Origin: JACRIM01 sp038042195
GTDB lineage: Bacteria; Planctomycetota; Phycisphaerae; UBA1845; UTPLA1
DNA: 51,020 nucleotides
Direction: 5' to 3'
Assembly: GCA_038042195.1 (NCBI GenBank)
Contig: JBBTET010000002.1
Location: 1-51,020, forward strand
A model generated the notes under the pieces. That model was given only the letters and a program-made list of their open reading frames with translations. It did not search any database and was not told the DNA's origin. Shown here piece after piece: positions 24,665 through 33,200 of the stretch. Numbering within the stretch: the stretch's first letter is position 1; each line of letters begins with the position of its first letter. Made by a program: the position numbers and the translations under genes.

Positions 24665-26367
24665 TGAGCGACCTGGTCCTGCCGATGGAGGTCGTGCCGA
24701 TTCCGAGGCTGGGCGTGTTGCTGCGCCTGAAGTTTCGCATCCTGTCGAATCGTGTGTCGCAGTTGGTGAACAAATCGCCGCTGGCCCTGCTCATGGCGTT
24801 GGTGTTCATTGGGACCATCTGGTTCGCGCTCTACAGCATCTTCGAGAATGTGTTTGTCTTCCTACGGCGATTCGAGCAGCCCGCCGTCATTGCGATTCCG
24901 TATGTGTTTCACGTTTTCTTCGTCGCCATGACGCTGCTTCTGGCCTTCTCCACGGCCGTCATTGCGTATGGGGCGCTGTTCAGTCGGGATGAGCCGACGT
25001 TTCTGCTGGCCATGCCGCACGCGCCGCAGAACGTGGTCACGATCATGTATCTGGAGGCGTTGTTCTTCGCGAGTTGGTCGTTGTTGTTGCTGGGCTTGCC
25101 ATTGATGCTGGCCATCGGTCATGTGCAGGGGTTGCCGTGGCATTTTTATTTGATATTCGTCATTGCGTTTCTCGGATTCGTACCGATCCCTGGGGCGCTG
25201 GGGTTGCTTGCGGCGTTGGCTGTGGCGCTTTGGCTTCCTCGACTGGCGAAGCAGACACTGGTCTATGCCGTTGGCGCGGCGCTCATCTTGCTGGTCGTCT
25301 GGTGGGGTCGGCTGTGGGCTGTCTCGGCGGCGGAGTCGAATCGCTGGCTGACCGGTTTCCTCTCTGAGTTGGAGTTTCTCAAGGGGGCGCTGCTTCCTTC
25401 GACCTGGGTGACGAATGCCATTCGTTATGCCATCGAGGATCGACCGCGCGACTCTATTTTTTATCTTGGGGTGACGCTCTCCACGGCGGCCTTTTTCTCG
25501 TGGGCTGGGGTGGCCGTCGTGGGGACGAAGATGATGGCTGCGTTTGGGCGTGCCCACTCCGCGCCGAACAAGTCGCGGGCGACGAGCGGCTCCACATCGC
25601 AGGCCCTTGCCGATCTGTTTTTCTTCTACGCGCCGCCGCAGATGCGGCTGCTCATCCTCAAGGACATTCGCAACTTTCTGCGCGATCCGGTGCAGTGGTC
25701 ACAACTGGTTATTCTCTTCGGCTTGCTCGCGTTGTATCTGGCGTATCTGCCGCGCAGTCGGCCCGATGGCTTCACGGTGGCGTGGCAAGCGTTGATTTGT
25801 TTCCTGAATTACGGCGCGGTGACGCTGATCCTTTCGACGTTCACCAGTCGCTTTGTTTTCCCAATGATCTCGATGGAAGGGCGGCAGATGTGGCTGGTGG
25901 GGCTGTGGCCGTTGTCGCGATCGCGGGTGATGTGGGCCAAGTTTCTCTATGCGACGACGATCACGGGGCTTGCGGCGATGAGTGTCACGTTTCTGTCGGT
26001 GCGAGCATTGGGGCTGCCGCCGGTGTTGGCGCTCGTGCAGGTTGGCGGCACGATGGCGACGTGTATCGGATTGTGCGGTATGGCCGTGGGATTGGGCGCT
26101 CGGATGCCGAATTACGACGAGCCGAGCGCCGGTCGCATCGCGTCGGGGTTGGGCGGCACGGTGAATCTCATCGCCAGCGTCGGCCTTGTCGCGGCCAGCG
26201 TGGCGCTGGTGGGAGGCATCTGCTATCGCCTTGTGCAGGCGGGTGATTTGACGTCGATGGATGGATTGTGCTGGCTTATGTTTGTGGGCGTGGTTGTCGT
26301 CGGGCCGATTGCGAGTTGGATGTGCATGACGCTTGGCAACCGGCGATTTCAACGGCAGGAGTTTTAA
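24664..26367 (+). CDS. ABC exporter permease-like integral membrane protein
   Basis: 567 residues from ATG 24664, with GGGGGAGG upstream. The N-terminus (PIPRLGVLLRLKFRILSNRV) is an amphipathic elbow, and then about twelve hydrophobic helices follow (ALLMALVFIGTIWFALYSIF, VFHVFFVAMTLLLAFSTAVI, GALGLLAALAVALWLP, LVYAVGAALILLVVWWGRLW, and a second bundle from about 335 to 560). A central cytoplasmic stretch PPQMRLLILKDIRNFLRDPV, characteristic of large ABC-2-like permeases, lies between the two halves. It ends seven bases before the convergent nucleoside transporter stop, with no obvious terminator between them. Confidence 0.88.
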   Translation: MSDLVLPMEVVPIPRLGVLLRLKFRILSNRVSQLVNKSPLALLMALVFIGTIWFALYSIFENVFVFLRRFEQPAVIAIPYVFHVFFVAMTLLLAFSTAVIAYGALFSRDEPTFLLAMPHAPQNVVTIMYLEALFFASWSLLLLGLPLMLAIGHVQGLPWHFYLIFVIAFLGFVPIPGALGLLAALAVALWLPRLAKQTLVYAVGAALILLVVWWGRLWAVSAAESNRWLTGFLSELEFLKGALLPSTWVTNAIRYAIEDRPRDSIFYLGVTLSTAAFFSWAGVAVVGTKMMAAFGRAHSAPNKSRATSGSTSQALADLFFFYAPPQMRLLILKDIRNFLRDPVQWSQLVILFGLLALYLAYLPRSRPDGFTVAWQALICFLNYGAVTLILSTFTSRFVFPMISMEGRQMWLVGLWPLSRSRVMWAKFLYATTITGLAAMSVTFLSVRALGLPPVLALVQVGGTMATCIGLCGMAVGLGARMPNYDEPSAGRIASGLGGTVNLIASVGLVAASVALVGGICYRLVQAGDLTSMDGLCWLMFVGVVVVGPIASWMCMTLGNRRFQRQEF

Positions 26368-26374
26368 GACTCCG

Positions 26375-27643
26375 TCAGATCAGCATCCCCGCGATGCAGC
26401 CTGTCATCCAACTCGCCATCGCGCCCGCCAGCATGGCACGCGGGCCGAGGCGCACGAGATCGCCACGCCGCTCGGGCGCGAGGCTGCCGATGCCGCCGAT
26501 CTGGATGCCGATGGAACTGAAGTTTGCAAACCCACACAGCGAATACGTCACCATGATGATGGAGCGTTGCGTCATTGCGCCCTCTTTGGCGATCTCCCCC
26601 AGCGTGCGATAGGCGATCATTTCATTCGTCGCCATGGCCTTGCCCAGCAGGCCGCCGTACATGCGGCAGTCGCCCGATTCCACACCGAGGACCCATGCGA
26701 CCGGTGAAAACAGGAGGCCGAGCAGGCTGTCGAGATTGAGGTGCTCGGCACCCATCGCATGCACCATCGGCCGCATAAAGGACAAATCGCCCAGTGCCAT
26801 CAGGCCCTTGTCAACAATGGTGACCAGTCCGATGAAGGCGACAAGCATCGCCAGCACATTGATGGAGAGCTTCATCCCCTCGGCCGCGCCGGTGGCGGCG
26901 GCATCCAAGCCGTTCTTGGTTTCGATGGGCGCGGTTTCCGCGACGTGGCCGCCGGGGCGGGCCTCCTCACCGGGCGGGATCATGATCTTGGCCATGATGA
27001 ACGCGGCGGGTGCGGACATGAGCGAAGCGGTCATGAGGTGCCGGGCCATGATGACGGGGGTCAGCGGCGGCCTTTGTCCGAGCACGGTGACGTAGTAGGC
27101 CATGACACCGGCGGAGATGGTGGCGAAGCCGCCGGTCATGACGGCCATGAGTTCGGAGCGCGACATCTTGGCGAGGAATGGCCGCACGAGCAGCGGGGCC
27201 TCGGTCTGACCGAGAAAAACGTTGGCCGCGCCGGAGAGGCTTTCCGGCCCGGTGACGCCGAGGGCACGGGTCATGACCCAGGCCATGCCGCGCACGACGC
27301 GCTGGAGAATGCCGTAGTGATAGCCAAGCGACGACAGGGTGGCGACGACGATGATCGTCGACATGATCTTTACGCCCGCGATGACGGGTCCGTCCGACGC
27401 AAGATGGCCGAAGACGAACTTCGCGCCTTCATCCGCGCCGGAGAGAATGACAGTCACGACCGTTGCGACGGCGTCGAAAAAAGCACGGCCGGGTTCGGTC
27501 TTGAGGACCAGCAGTGCCAGACCCCATTGCAACGCGAGGCCGCCGAGGACGGTCTTGATCGGGAAACGCCGCCGGTCGGACGAGAGCGCCCACGCAATGA
27601 GAATCAGGACGGCGATGCCGAGCAGGCCGCGCGCATTGGACAT
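26375..27643 (-). CDS. Concentrative nucleoside transporter (CNT/NupC family)
   Basis: 422 residues, the usual size. About ten helices with family motifs: VFLGQTEAPLLVRPFL (G-Q-T-E-A-P, nucleoside and Na+ site), MTGGFATISAGVMAYYV, SAPAAFIMAKIM and GFANFSSIGIQIGGIG. It takes up nucleosides with a cation gradient across the inner membrane. Its start follows directly after the thymidine kinase stop (TAA then ATG with no gap), so the pair encodes a deoxynucleoside salvage unit: uptake followed by phosphorylation of thymidine. Substrate class is inferred from the neighbour. Confidence 0.93.
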   Translation of the reverse strand: MSNARGLLGIAVLILIAWALSSDRRRFPIKTVLGGLALQWGLALLVLKTEPGRAFFDAVATVVTVILSGADEGAKFVFGHLASDGPVIAGVKIMSTIIVVATLSSLGYHYGILQRVVRGMAWVMTRALGVTGPESLSGAANVFLGQTEAPLLVRPFLAKMSRSELMAVMTGGFATISAGVMAYYVTVLGQRPPLTPVIMARHLMTASLMSAPAAFIMAKIMIPPGEEARPGGHVAETAPIETKNGLDAAATGAAEGMKLSINVLAMLVAFIGLVTIVDKGLMALGDLSFMRPMVHAMGAEHLNLDSLLGLLFSPVAWVLGVESGDCRMYGGLLGKAMATNEMIAYRTLGEIAKEGAMTQRSIIMVTYSLCGFANFSSIGIQIGGIGSLAPERRGDLVRLGPRAMLAGAMASWMTGCIAGMLI

Positions 27644-28216
27644 TTAGCGATTCTCCGGGGGCGAGTCGAGCGGCGTAAAATGCTCCTTGCAGCGCGGCTC
27701 GTAATCGTCCAGCCCACCGACCATGTGCAGCGTGTTGATCGGTGACATGCGCTGGGTGAAGGGCGACGGCTTGCCGCACAGGCGGCAGGGCGATTGTTTC
27801 GCGGTGACGACATCCGCCATCGACCGCAACTGCGGCATCGGCTCGAACGGACGGCCCCAGGCATCGTGGCTGATGCCGGCGATGATGATGGAGACGCCGC
27901 GATTGAGAAGTTCACGGACGACGGGAATCAGTGGCAGTTTGAAGAACTGTCCCTCGTCGATGGCGATGAAGTCGACGTCGCCGCATTGGTCGAGGATGGC
28001 CTCCGGCGTCGGCACCGGCACGGCGTCGAAGCGGTCCTGCGTGTGGGTCACGAGGTGCAAGACGTCGTAGCGGTTGTCGATGCAGTGCTTGAACGCGCGG
28101 ACGCGCTTTCCGGCGGCCTGTGCCTGGCGCAACTCGGCGATGAGCCGTTCGGTCTTGCCGCCGAACATGGAGCCTTCGACGATCTCAAGTTTTCCACGCG
28201 CGGGGAGATTGGTCAC
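27644..28216 (-). CDS. tdk: Thymidine kinase
   Basis: About 190 residues from GTG 28216, which places the start about as far before the P-loop as usual. A GTG at 28282 would overlap the previous gene and has no Shine-Dalgarno. Motifs: P-loop EGSMFGGKTERLIAELR, the catalytic DFIAIDEGQFF, and GVSIIIAGISHDAWGRPF, which closes the thymidine pocket. A zinc site comes from CRLCGKPSPFTQR and the later CKEHF. It phosphorylates thymidine to TMP, feeding dTTP pools. It forms a unit with the downstream nucleoside transporter. Confidence 0.93.
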   Translation of the reverse strand: MTNLPARGKLEIVEGSMFGGKTERLIAELRQAQAAGKRVRAFKHCIDNRYDVLHLVTHTQDRFDAVPVPTPEAILDQCGDVDFIAIDEGQFFKLPLIPVVRELLNRGVSIIIAGISHDAWGRPFEPMPQLRSMADVVTAKQSPCRLCGKPSPFTQRMSPINTLHMVGGLDDYEPRCKEHFTPLDSPPENR

Positions 28217-28262
28217 GTGGGGGATTGTGACATCGGCTGCCGGAATTGCAACGCGGAGGGAA

Positions 28263-30083
28263 TCAGCCCCGCTGTTTTCCACGGAGGCGACGCCGTCGGG
28301 CGCGATTCGCCAATGTGAACGGTGCCAGGGCGGCGATGGTGGCGGCCAGTGTGCCGGGAATGATATTCCCGCATCCGTCGACGGCCTGGCAGGCGTTGCC
28401 GACGCCGTCGCTGTTGTCGTCGAGCTGGTCGGCGTTCGCCGTGGCTACGCAATTGTCGCAGGCGTCGCCGAATGCGTCGCCATCGGCATTGGCCTGATCC
28501 GCATTGGCCACGCTTAAGCAGTTGTCGCAGGCATCGCCGTCGCCGTCCGTATCGCCATCGGCCTGATCGGCGTTGGCGAGCGTCGGACAGTTGTCACACA
28601 GATCGCCGTCACCATCACCATCTCCATCAGTCTGGCTGGCATTGGATACGCTGACGCAATTGTCGCAGGCGTCGCCGACGGTGTCGCTGTCGGTGTCGGC
28701 TTGATCGGTGTTCGCAATGGTGGGGCAGTTGTCCGCGGCGTCGGCGATGCCGTCGCCGTCGGTGTCAATCTGAATCGTGACCGAATCGGACTGGGTGATC
28801 GTCTTTCCGGCGACGGAGTTGAAGACGAAAGTGGACGTGTTGACGACGTCTTCAGTGATGGTGACTTTGCGGAAGATCTCGAAGCCGTCGGTAGGGGCGA
28901 TCAAGCCGGAGATGGCCGCGTCGACGATCACGCCCTGAATGTTGTCGGTGATGACCAGCCCTGAGATGTTGGTGGTGCCGGTGTTGCTTCCCTTGAAGCA
29001 ATACTTCACGGCTGTGCCGGGTGGGACGATGAGGCTCTCGCCGGGCTTGCAGATATCGACGCAGGTGATGTCGCCGGGGCCGGCGGCGTCGGCGGTGCAG
29101 ATGTCGACGGTCTCGGAGTATTCGACGCGCGGGGCCGGATAGGTGAAGAGGATGACGAAGTTGGCGGAAAGGGAATTATTGGTGTCGCAGACGTGGGTGA
29201 TGCTGTCGGTGGCGGTGGCATTCTCCAGACCGGTCGTCGAGCCGCTGCCGTGTTCAGGGTTGAAGGGCGGGTTGGTGGGCGTCGCGCCTGCACCTTCCGG
29301 GTAGAGCATCAGGATGTTGCCGCTGTCATATAGCACGCCTTGGAAATCGAAGCTGTCGATGCCGCCGCCGAAGTGGTCGCAGTTGTCCCATTGGAAGACG
29401 ACGCAGTCGCCGGTGCCTCCTTGCGAATAGGGACAGGGGCTGAAGACTTGGAAGAAGCCGCCAGCGAGGGTGCTTGGGGGGTTTCGCAGAACGAGGTCAT
29501 CCCACATCACGGCGATGATGTTGTTCGGCTCGGCTGCGTTTTGGATGGGGCAGTTGTTGCTGAGCGAGTCAGAGAATCCGTTGAGGTCGAAGTGCAGGAA
29601 GCCGTTGGAGCTCATGTTGACGGAAGTTCGGGGCGTCCCGAAGAAGGGGAAGCCGATGCCGTCGTTGAAGCTGGTGAGCGCGATGTTGAGGGCCACGCCG
29701 TCGTCGGCATTGGCGTTCTGCGCTCCTGGCAGGGCGTCGGCATCGAAGAAGGTCACGCGTGTTCCGGTGGTAGAGATATCAGTGTAGTTTGTAAACGTCG
29801 GGCCGCCCATCTCGCTGCTGTCGGTGGAGACGTAGCCGAAGGCGGTGTCCGTGGCCATGATTGTCGGCGGCAAGTCGCCGGACCCATTCGGTGCGATCCG
29901 TGATGGGCCGGATTGCCGGCTCACTCCGGGGCTGACCGGGTCGTGGTCGGCCTCTTTCTCCGGCACCGTCACCAAGTTACCGGTGTCGGTCGCCGGCTCG
30001 GACACAAGGGCGGAGGCCGCCGCGACACACAAAGCCAAACTCAAGAGAAATGGAACGACGCGCGTCTTGATCTGAGTGAACAT
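28263..30083 (-). CDS. Secreted TSP3-repeat protein with Cys-Gly / poly-Arg C-terminal tail
   Basis: 606 residues. Signal peptide at 1-27 (VVPFLLSLALCVAAASA). A beta-rich N-terminal region (TAFGYVSTDSSEMGGP, NMSSNGFLHFDLNGFSD, AVMWDDLVLRNPPS) resembles the extracellular nidogen-like layout seen in planctomycete surface proteins. It is followed by a conserved-repeat domain (YCFKGSNTGTTNISGLVITD, DUF11-like). Residues of about 430-570 are TSP3-like Ca-binding repeats (DTDGDGIADAADNCP, DSDTVGDACDNC and similar). The end is VDGCGNIIPGTLAATIAALA, a hydrophobic stretch and RARRRRLRGKQRG. The Cys-Gly plus helix plus Arg cluster matches two other proteins here and resembles a C-terminal sorting signal. 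Role unknown; probably a surface protein. Confidence 0.82.
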   Translation of the reverse strand: MFTQIKTRVVPFLLSLALCVAAASALVSEPATDTGNLVTVPEKEADHDPVSPGVSRQSGPSRIAPNGSGDLPPTIMATDTAFGYVSTDSSEMGGPTFTNYTDISTTGTRVTFFDADALPGAQNANADDGVALNIALTSFNDGIGFPFFGTPRTSVNMSSNGFLHFDLNGFSDSLSNNCPIQNAAEPNNIIAVMWDDLVLRNPPSTLAGGFFQVFSPCPYSQGGTGDCVVFQWDNCDHFGGGIDSFDFQGVLYDSGNILMLYPEGAGATPTNPPFNPEHGSGSTTGLENATATDSITHVCDTNNSLSANFVILFTYPAPRVEYSETVDICTADAAGPGDITCVDICKPGESLIVPPGTAVKYCFKGSNTGTTNISGLVITDNIQGVIVDAAISGLIAPTDGFEIFRKVTITEDVVNTSTFVFNSVAGKTITQSDSVTIQIDTDGDGIADAADNCPTIANTDQADTDSDTVGDACDNCVSVSNASQTDGDGDGDGDLCDNCPTLANADQADGDTDGDGDACDNCLSVANADQANADGDAFGDACDNCVATANADQLDDNSDGVGNACQAVDGCGNIIPGTLAATIAALAPFTLANRARRRRLRGKQRG

Positions 30084-30255
30084 GGTTTCCTTACTTACGC
30101 TTCCGCGAGGAATCGGCGACGGGGATCGTGCGCCGAGATTCTATCCTTAATTGGCCGTGGGTGGGGTGAATCTGCCTCACTGTTTTAATAAATCGGTTTG
30201 GGCGATTCTTCGTCAGGCGTGGACGGCTTGGGAATCGTGGTCCGCACAGCGTACC

Positions 30256-33200
30256 CTACGCCTGATCCTCGCTTTCGGCGGCAGCGTGAAGCGTCTCGGC
30301 CAGCACCTTGGCGTCCACCTGCGACATCGACTGGCAGACAAAGCTCAGCTCCGGGCCGCCGGTGTCCTTGCGGCCGAGCGTCTGCGTCGCGCCCAGTTTC
30401 TCCACTTGCGTCGGTGTGAAGCGGCCGGGTGGGACGTAAATCTCCACTCGAAGTCCTTCGGGGCGGTGCGTCACAATGCGGGCGACTCGGCGTCCATCCT
30501 CCATCCGCAGATCGACCAGCACCTTGGCGCTCCAGTCGACTTTCACCGCCGGGAGCGTCTTCGTGATCCGCCCGATGATAGACAGCAATTCCATCGGCTT
30601 CCACAGAATCGGGCCGCTCCGTATCACCTTCTGCGACAGGTGCCACGCCTTGCCGTCGGTTTTCCACGGTTGGGCGTCCACCGTTGAAGAGGCCATCGCG
30701 TCGATCATCGCCAGGTACTTTTTCCACGCCGCCGACAGAAAGGCTTTGAACGCCGGCGTCGCGATTTCCTTTTTGTCATGGATCAGGATGCGAGCGTGGT
30801 CCATCGTTTGCAACACGGGGCGAAGCTGCACGCGAGCCGTCTGCCCATAGGCTTCGATGTCGTCGCGGTCGTCGAGCGTCTTCAGGGCGAGTTTTTTCGA
30901 CAAGTCGTTTTCCTTGAACGCACCGTGCGGCAGTCGCAGATTTAGGTCGAGCAGCCATCGCCCACCCGTCAGGCAGTGACAGAACCACGGCACCGCCGAC
31001 TGCGCCACGCCCTTTGGGGCAACAGCCGTCACTTCGACGCGGGCACGATCATTCCAATCCGTCGGCGCGAGTCGACCCTTTCCGAGTCGCTCGATTTCAT
31101 CAATGATGAAGGTGAGCGCCGCCGACTCCCACTCGACCGGTTTACCATCGCGGCTGATGCGCTGTTCGGTGTGCCAGCGACGGCCGCTCGTCTGCCATGG
31201 CATCTTCGTTTCTGACACATCGCCAATGATCGTGAGGCGTTCGATTGTCTTTGGGGCCTTCGCCGGATTGAACACGGCACGTTCGGCATGAGGCCCCGCT
31301 GCGAGCACGTCGCGCATGAGCCGACCCGTGTGTGAGGCCGTGGACTTCGCAATCTCCTCCGGTGTCCCCTCGGCGACGATCCGGCCGCCCTCATCGCCGG
31401 CTTCGGGGCCGAGGTCGATCAGCCAGTCGGCCGTCTTGATGACGTCCAGATTGTGCTCGATGCAGATGACGCCATTGCCCAGGTCCACGAGGCGGTGCAA
31501 CACGTCGAGTAGCTTTCGCAGATCGTCGAAGTGCAGCCCCGTCGTCGGTTCGTCGAGGATGTACACCGTCTTGCCGGTGCTGGGGCGGCCGAGTTCGCCG
31601 GCCAACTTCACGCGCTGGGCTTCACCGCCGGAGAGCGTGGGCGCGGCTTGCCCCAGTGAGAGATAACCAAGCCCCACGTCGTCAAGCGTCTTGAGCAGCC
31701 GTTGCAGCTTTGGCACGTTGCTGAAGTGCTCCAGCGCCTGATAGACCGGCATGTTGAGCACGTCGCTGATGTTCTTGCCTTTGTAGCGCACCTCAAGCGT
31801 CTCTCGCTGATAGCGCGTGCCTCCGCAGGTCTCGCAGGGTACCCACACGTCAGGGAGGAAGTGCATCTCGTGGCAGACCTGGCCCAGTCCCTCGCAATCG
31901 TCGCAGCGGCCGCCGGGTCGGTTGAAGGAATAACGATTCACCGTGTAGCCGCGCACCTTGCTGTCGGGGAGCCGGGCGAAGAGTTCGCGGATGATGTCAA
32001 AGAGGCCGGTGTAGGTCGCGGGGTTGGAGAGCGGGGAGTCTCCGATCGATTGTTGGTCGACGTTGATGACTTTGTCAACGTGGTTCAGACCCTGGATGTC
32101 GTCGTGTGCGCCGGGTTGAAGGCGCGCCCGGTGAATCCTCGCGGCCAGGGCGGGATACAAGATGTCCGTGATGAGTGACGATTTGCCGGAGCCGGAGACA
32201 CCGGTGACGCAGACGAACCGTCCGAGCGGGATGCGAACAGTCAGGCCCTTGAGGTTGTGGTGGCGTGCGCCGCGGACCAGGAGGTGTTTCTGTGAGTCAA
32301 CGACGACGCGACGATTCGTCGGCACGGGGATCGCCGCCTTGTTGGCGAGGTAGCGCCCGGTCAGCGATTCGGCCTTTCGCTTCAACTCCTTCGGCGCGCC
32401 GACCGCGACCACTTCGCCGCCATGCACGCCGGCACCGGGGCCGAAGTCGATCAGGTGATCCGACGATTCGATCACCTCGCGGTCGTGCTCCACCATGAGC
32501 AGCGTATTGCCCAGATCGCGCAGCTTGTGAAGCGCTTTGATGAGGCGCGTGTTGTCGCGCGGGTGGAGGCCGATGGTCGGCTCGTCGAGGACATAGAGGA
32601 CGCCCGTCAGTCCGCTGCCGATCTGCGAGGCCAGCCGGATGCGTTGCGATTCGCCGCCGGAGAGCGTTGGCGCGGCCCGGCCGAGCGAGAGATACTCCAG
32701 CCCCACGTCGAGCAGGAAGTCGAGGCGAGCGCTGATTTCGTGAAGGAGTTCACCGGCGATCTTCGCTCGTCGGGCGTCGAGTTTGAGCGTCTTGAAAAAC
32801 GCATGCACTTCGGTAAGCGACATTGCGCAGGCGTCGACGATGGACTTTCCGTCGAGTCGCGCTGCCGCCGGATAGGGTTTCACGCGGCCACCGTCGCAGG
32901 ACTGGCAGGGCACGTCGGTGACCAAGTCCTGCAATTTCATTCGATACTGCCACGAGACGCGCGTGGCTTCGTCGATGGCCGGGAAGAAGCCTTTCCATTG
33001 AAAGCGGAGAAAGGGGTGAGTCTTGAGTCCTGAGTCCTGAGACTTGAGGCGCGTAGCTTGAGGCGCGACGGCGATCCACTTTTCTCCAAGACCGAACATC
33101 AGTGCGTGACGCTGCTCGTGCGACATCTCTCGCACGGGTCGTCGCACGTCGAACTCCATCGCCTTGGCCAAGGCCCGGATCATCGCCGCCAACAACGGCC

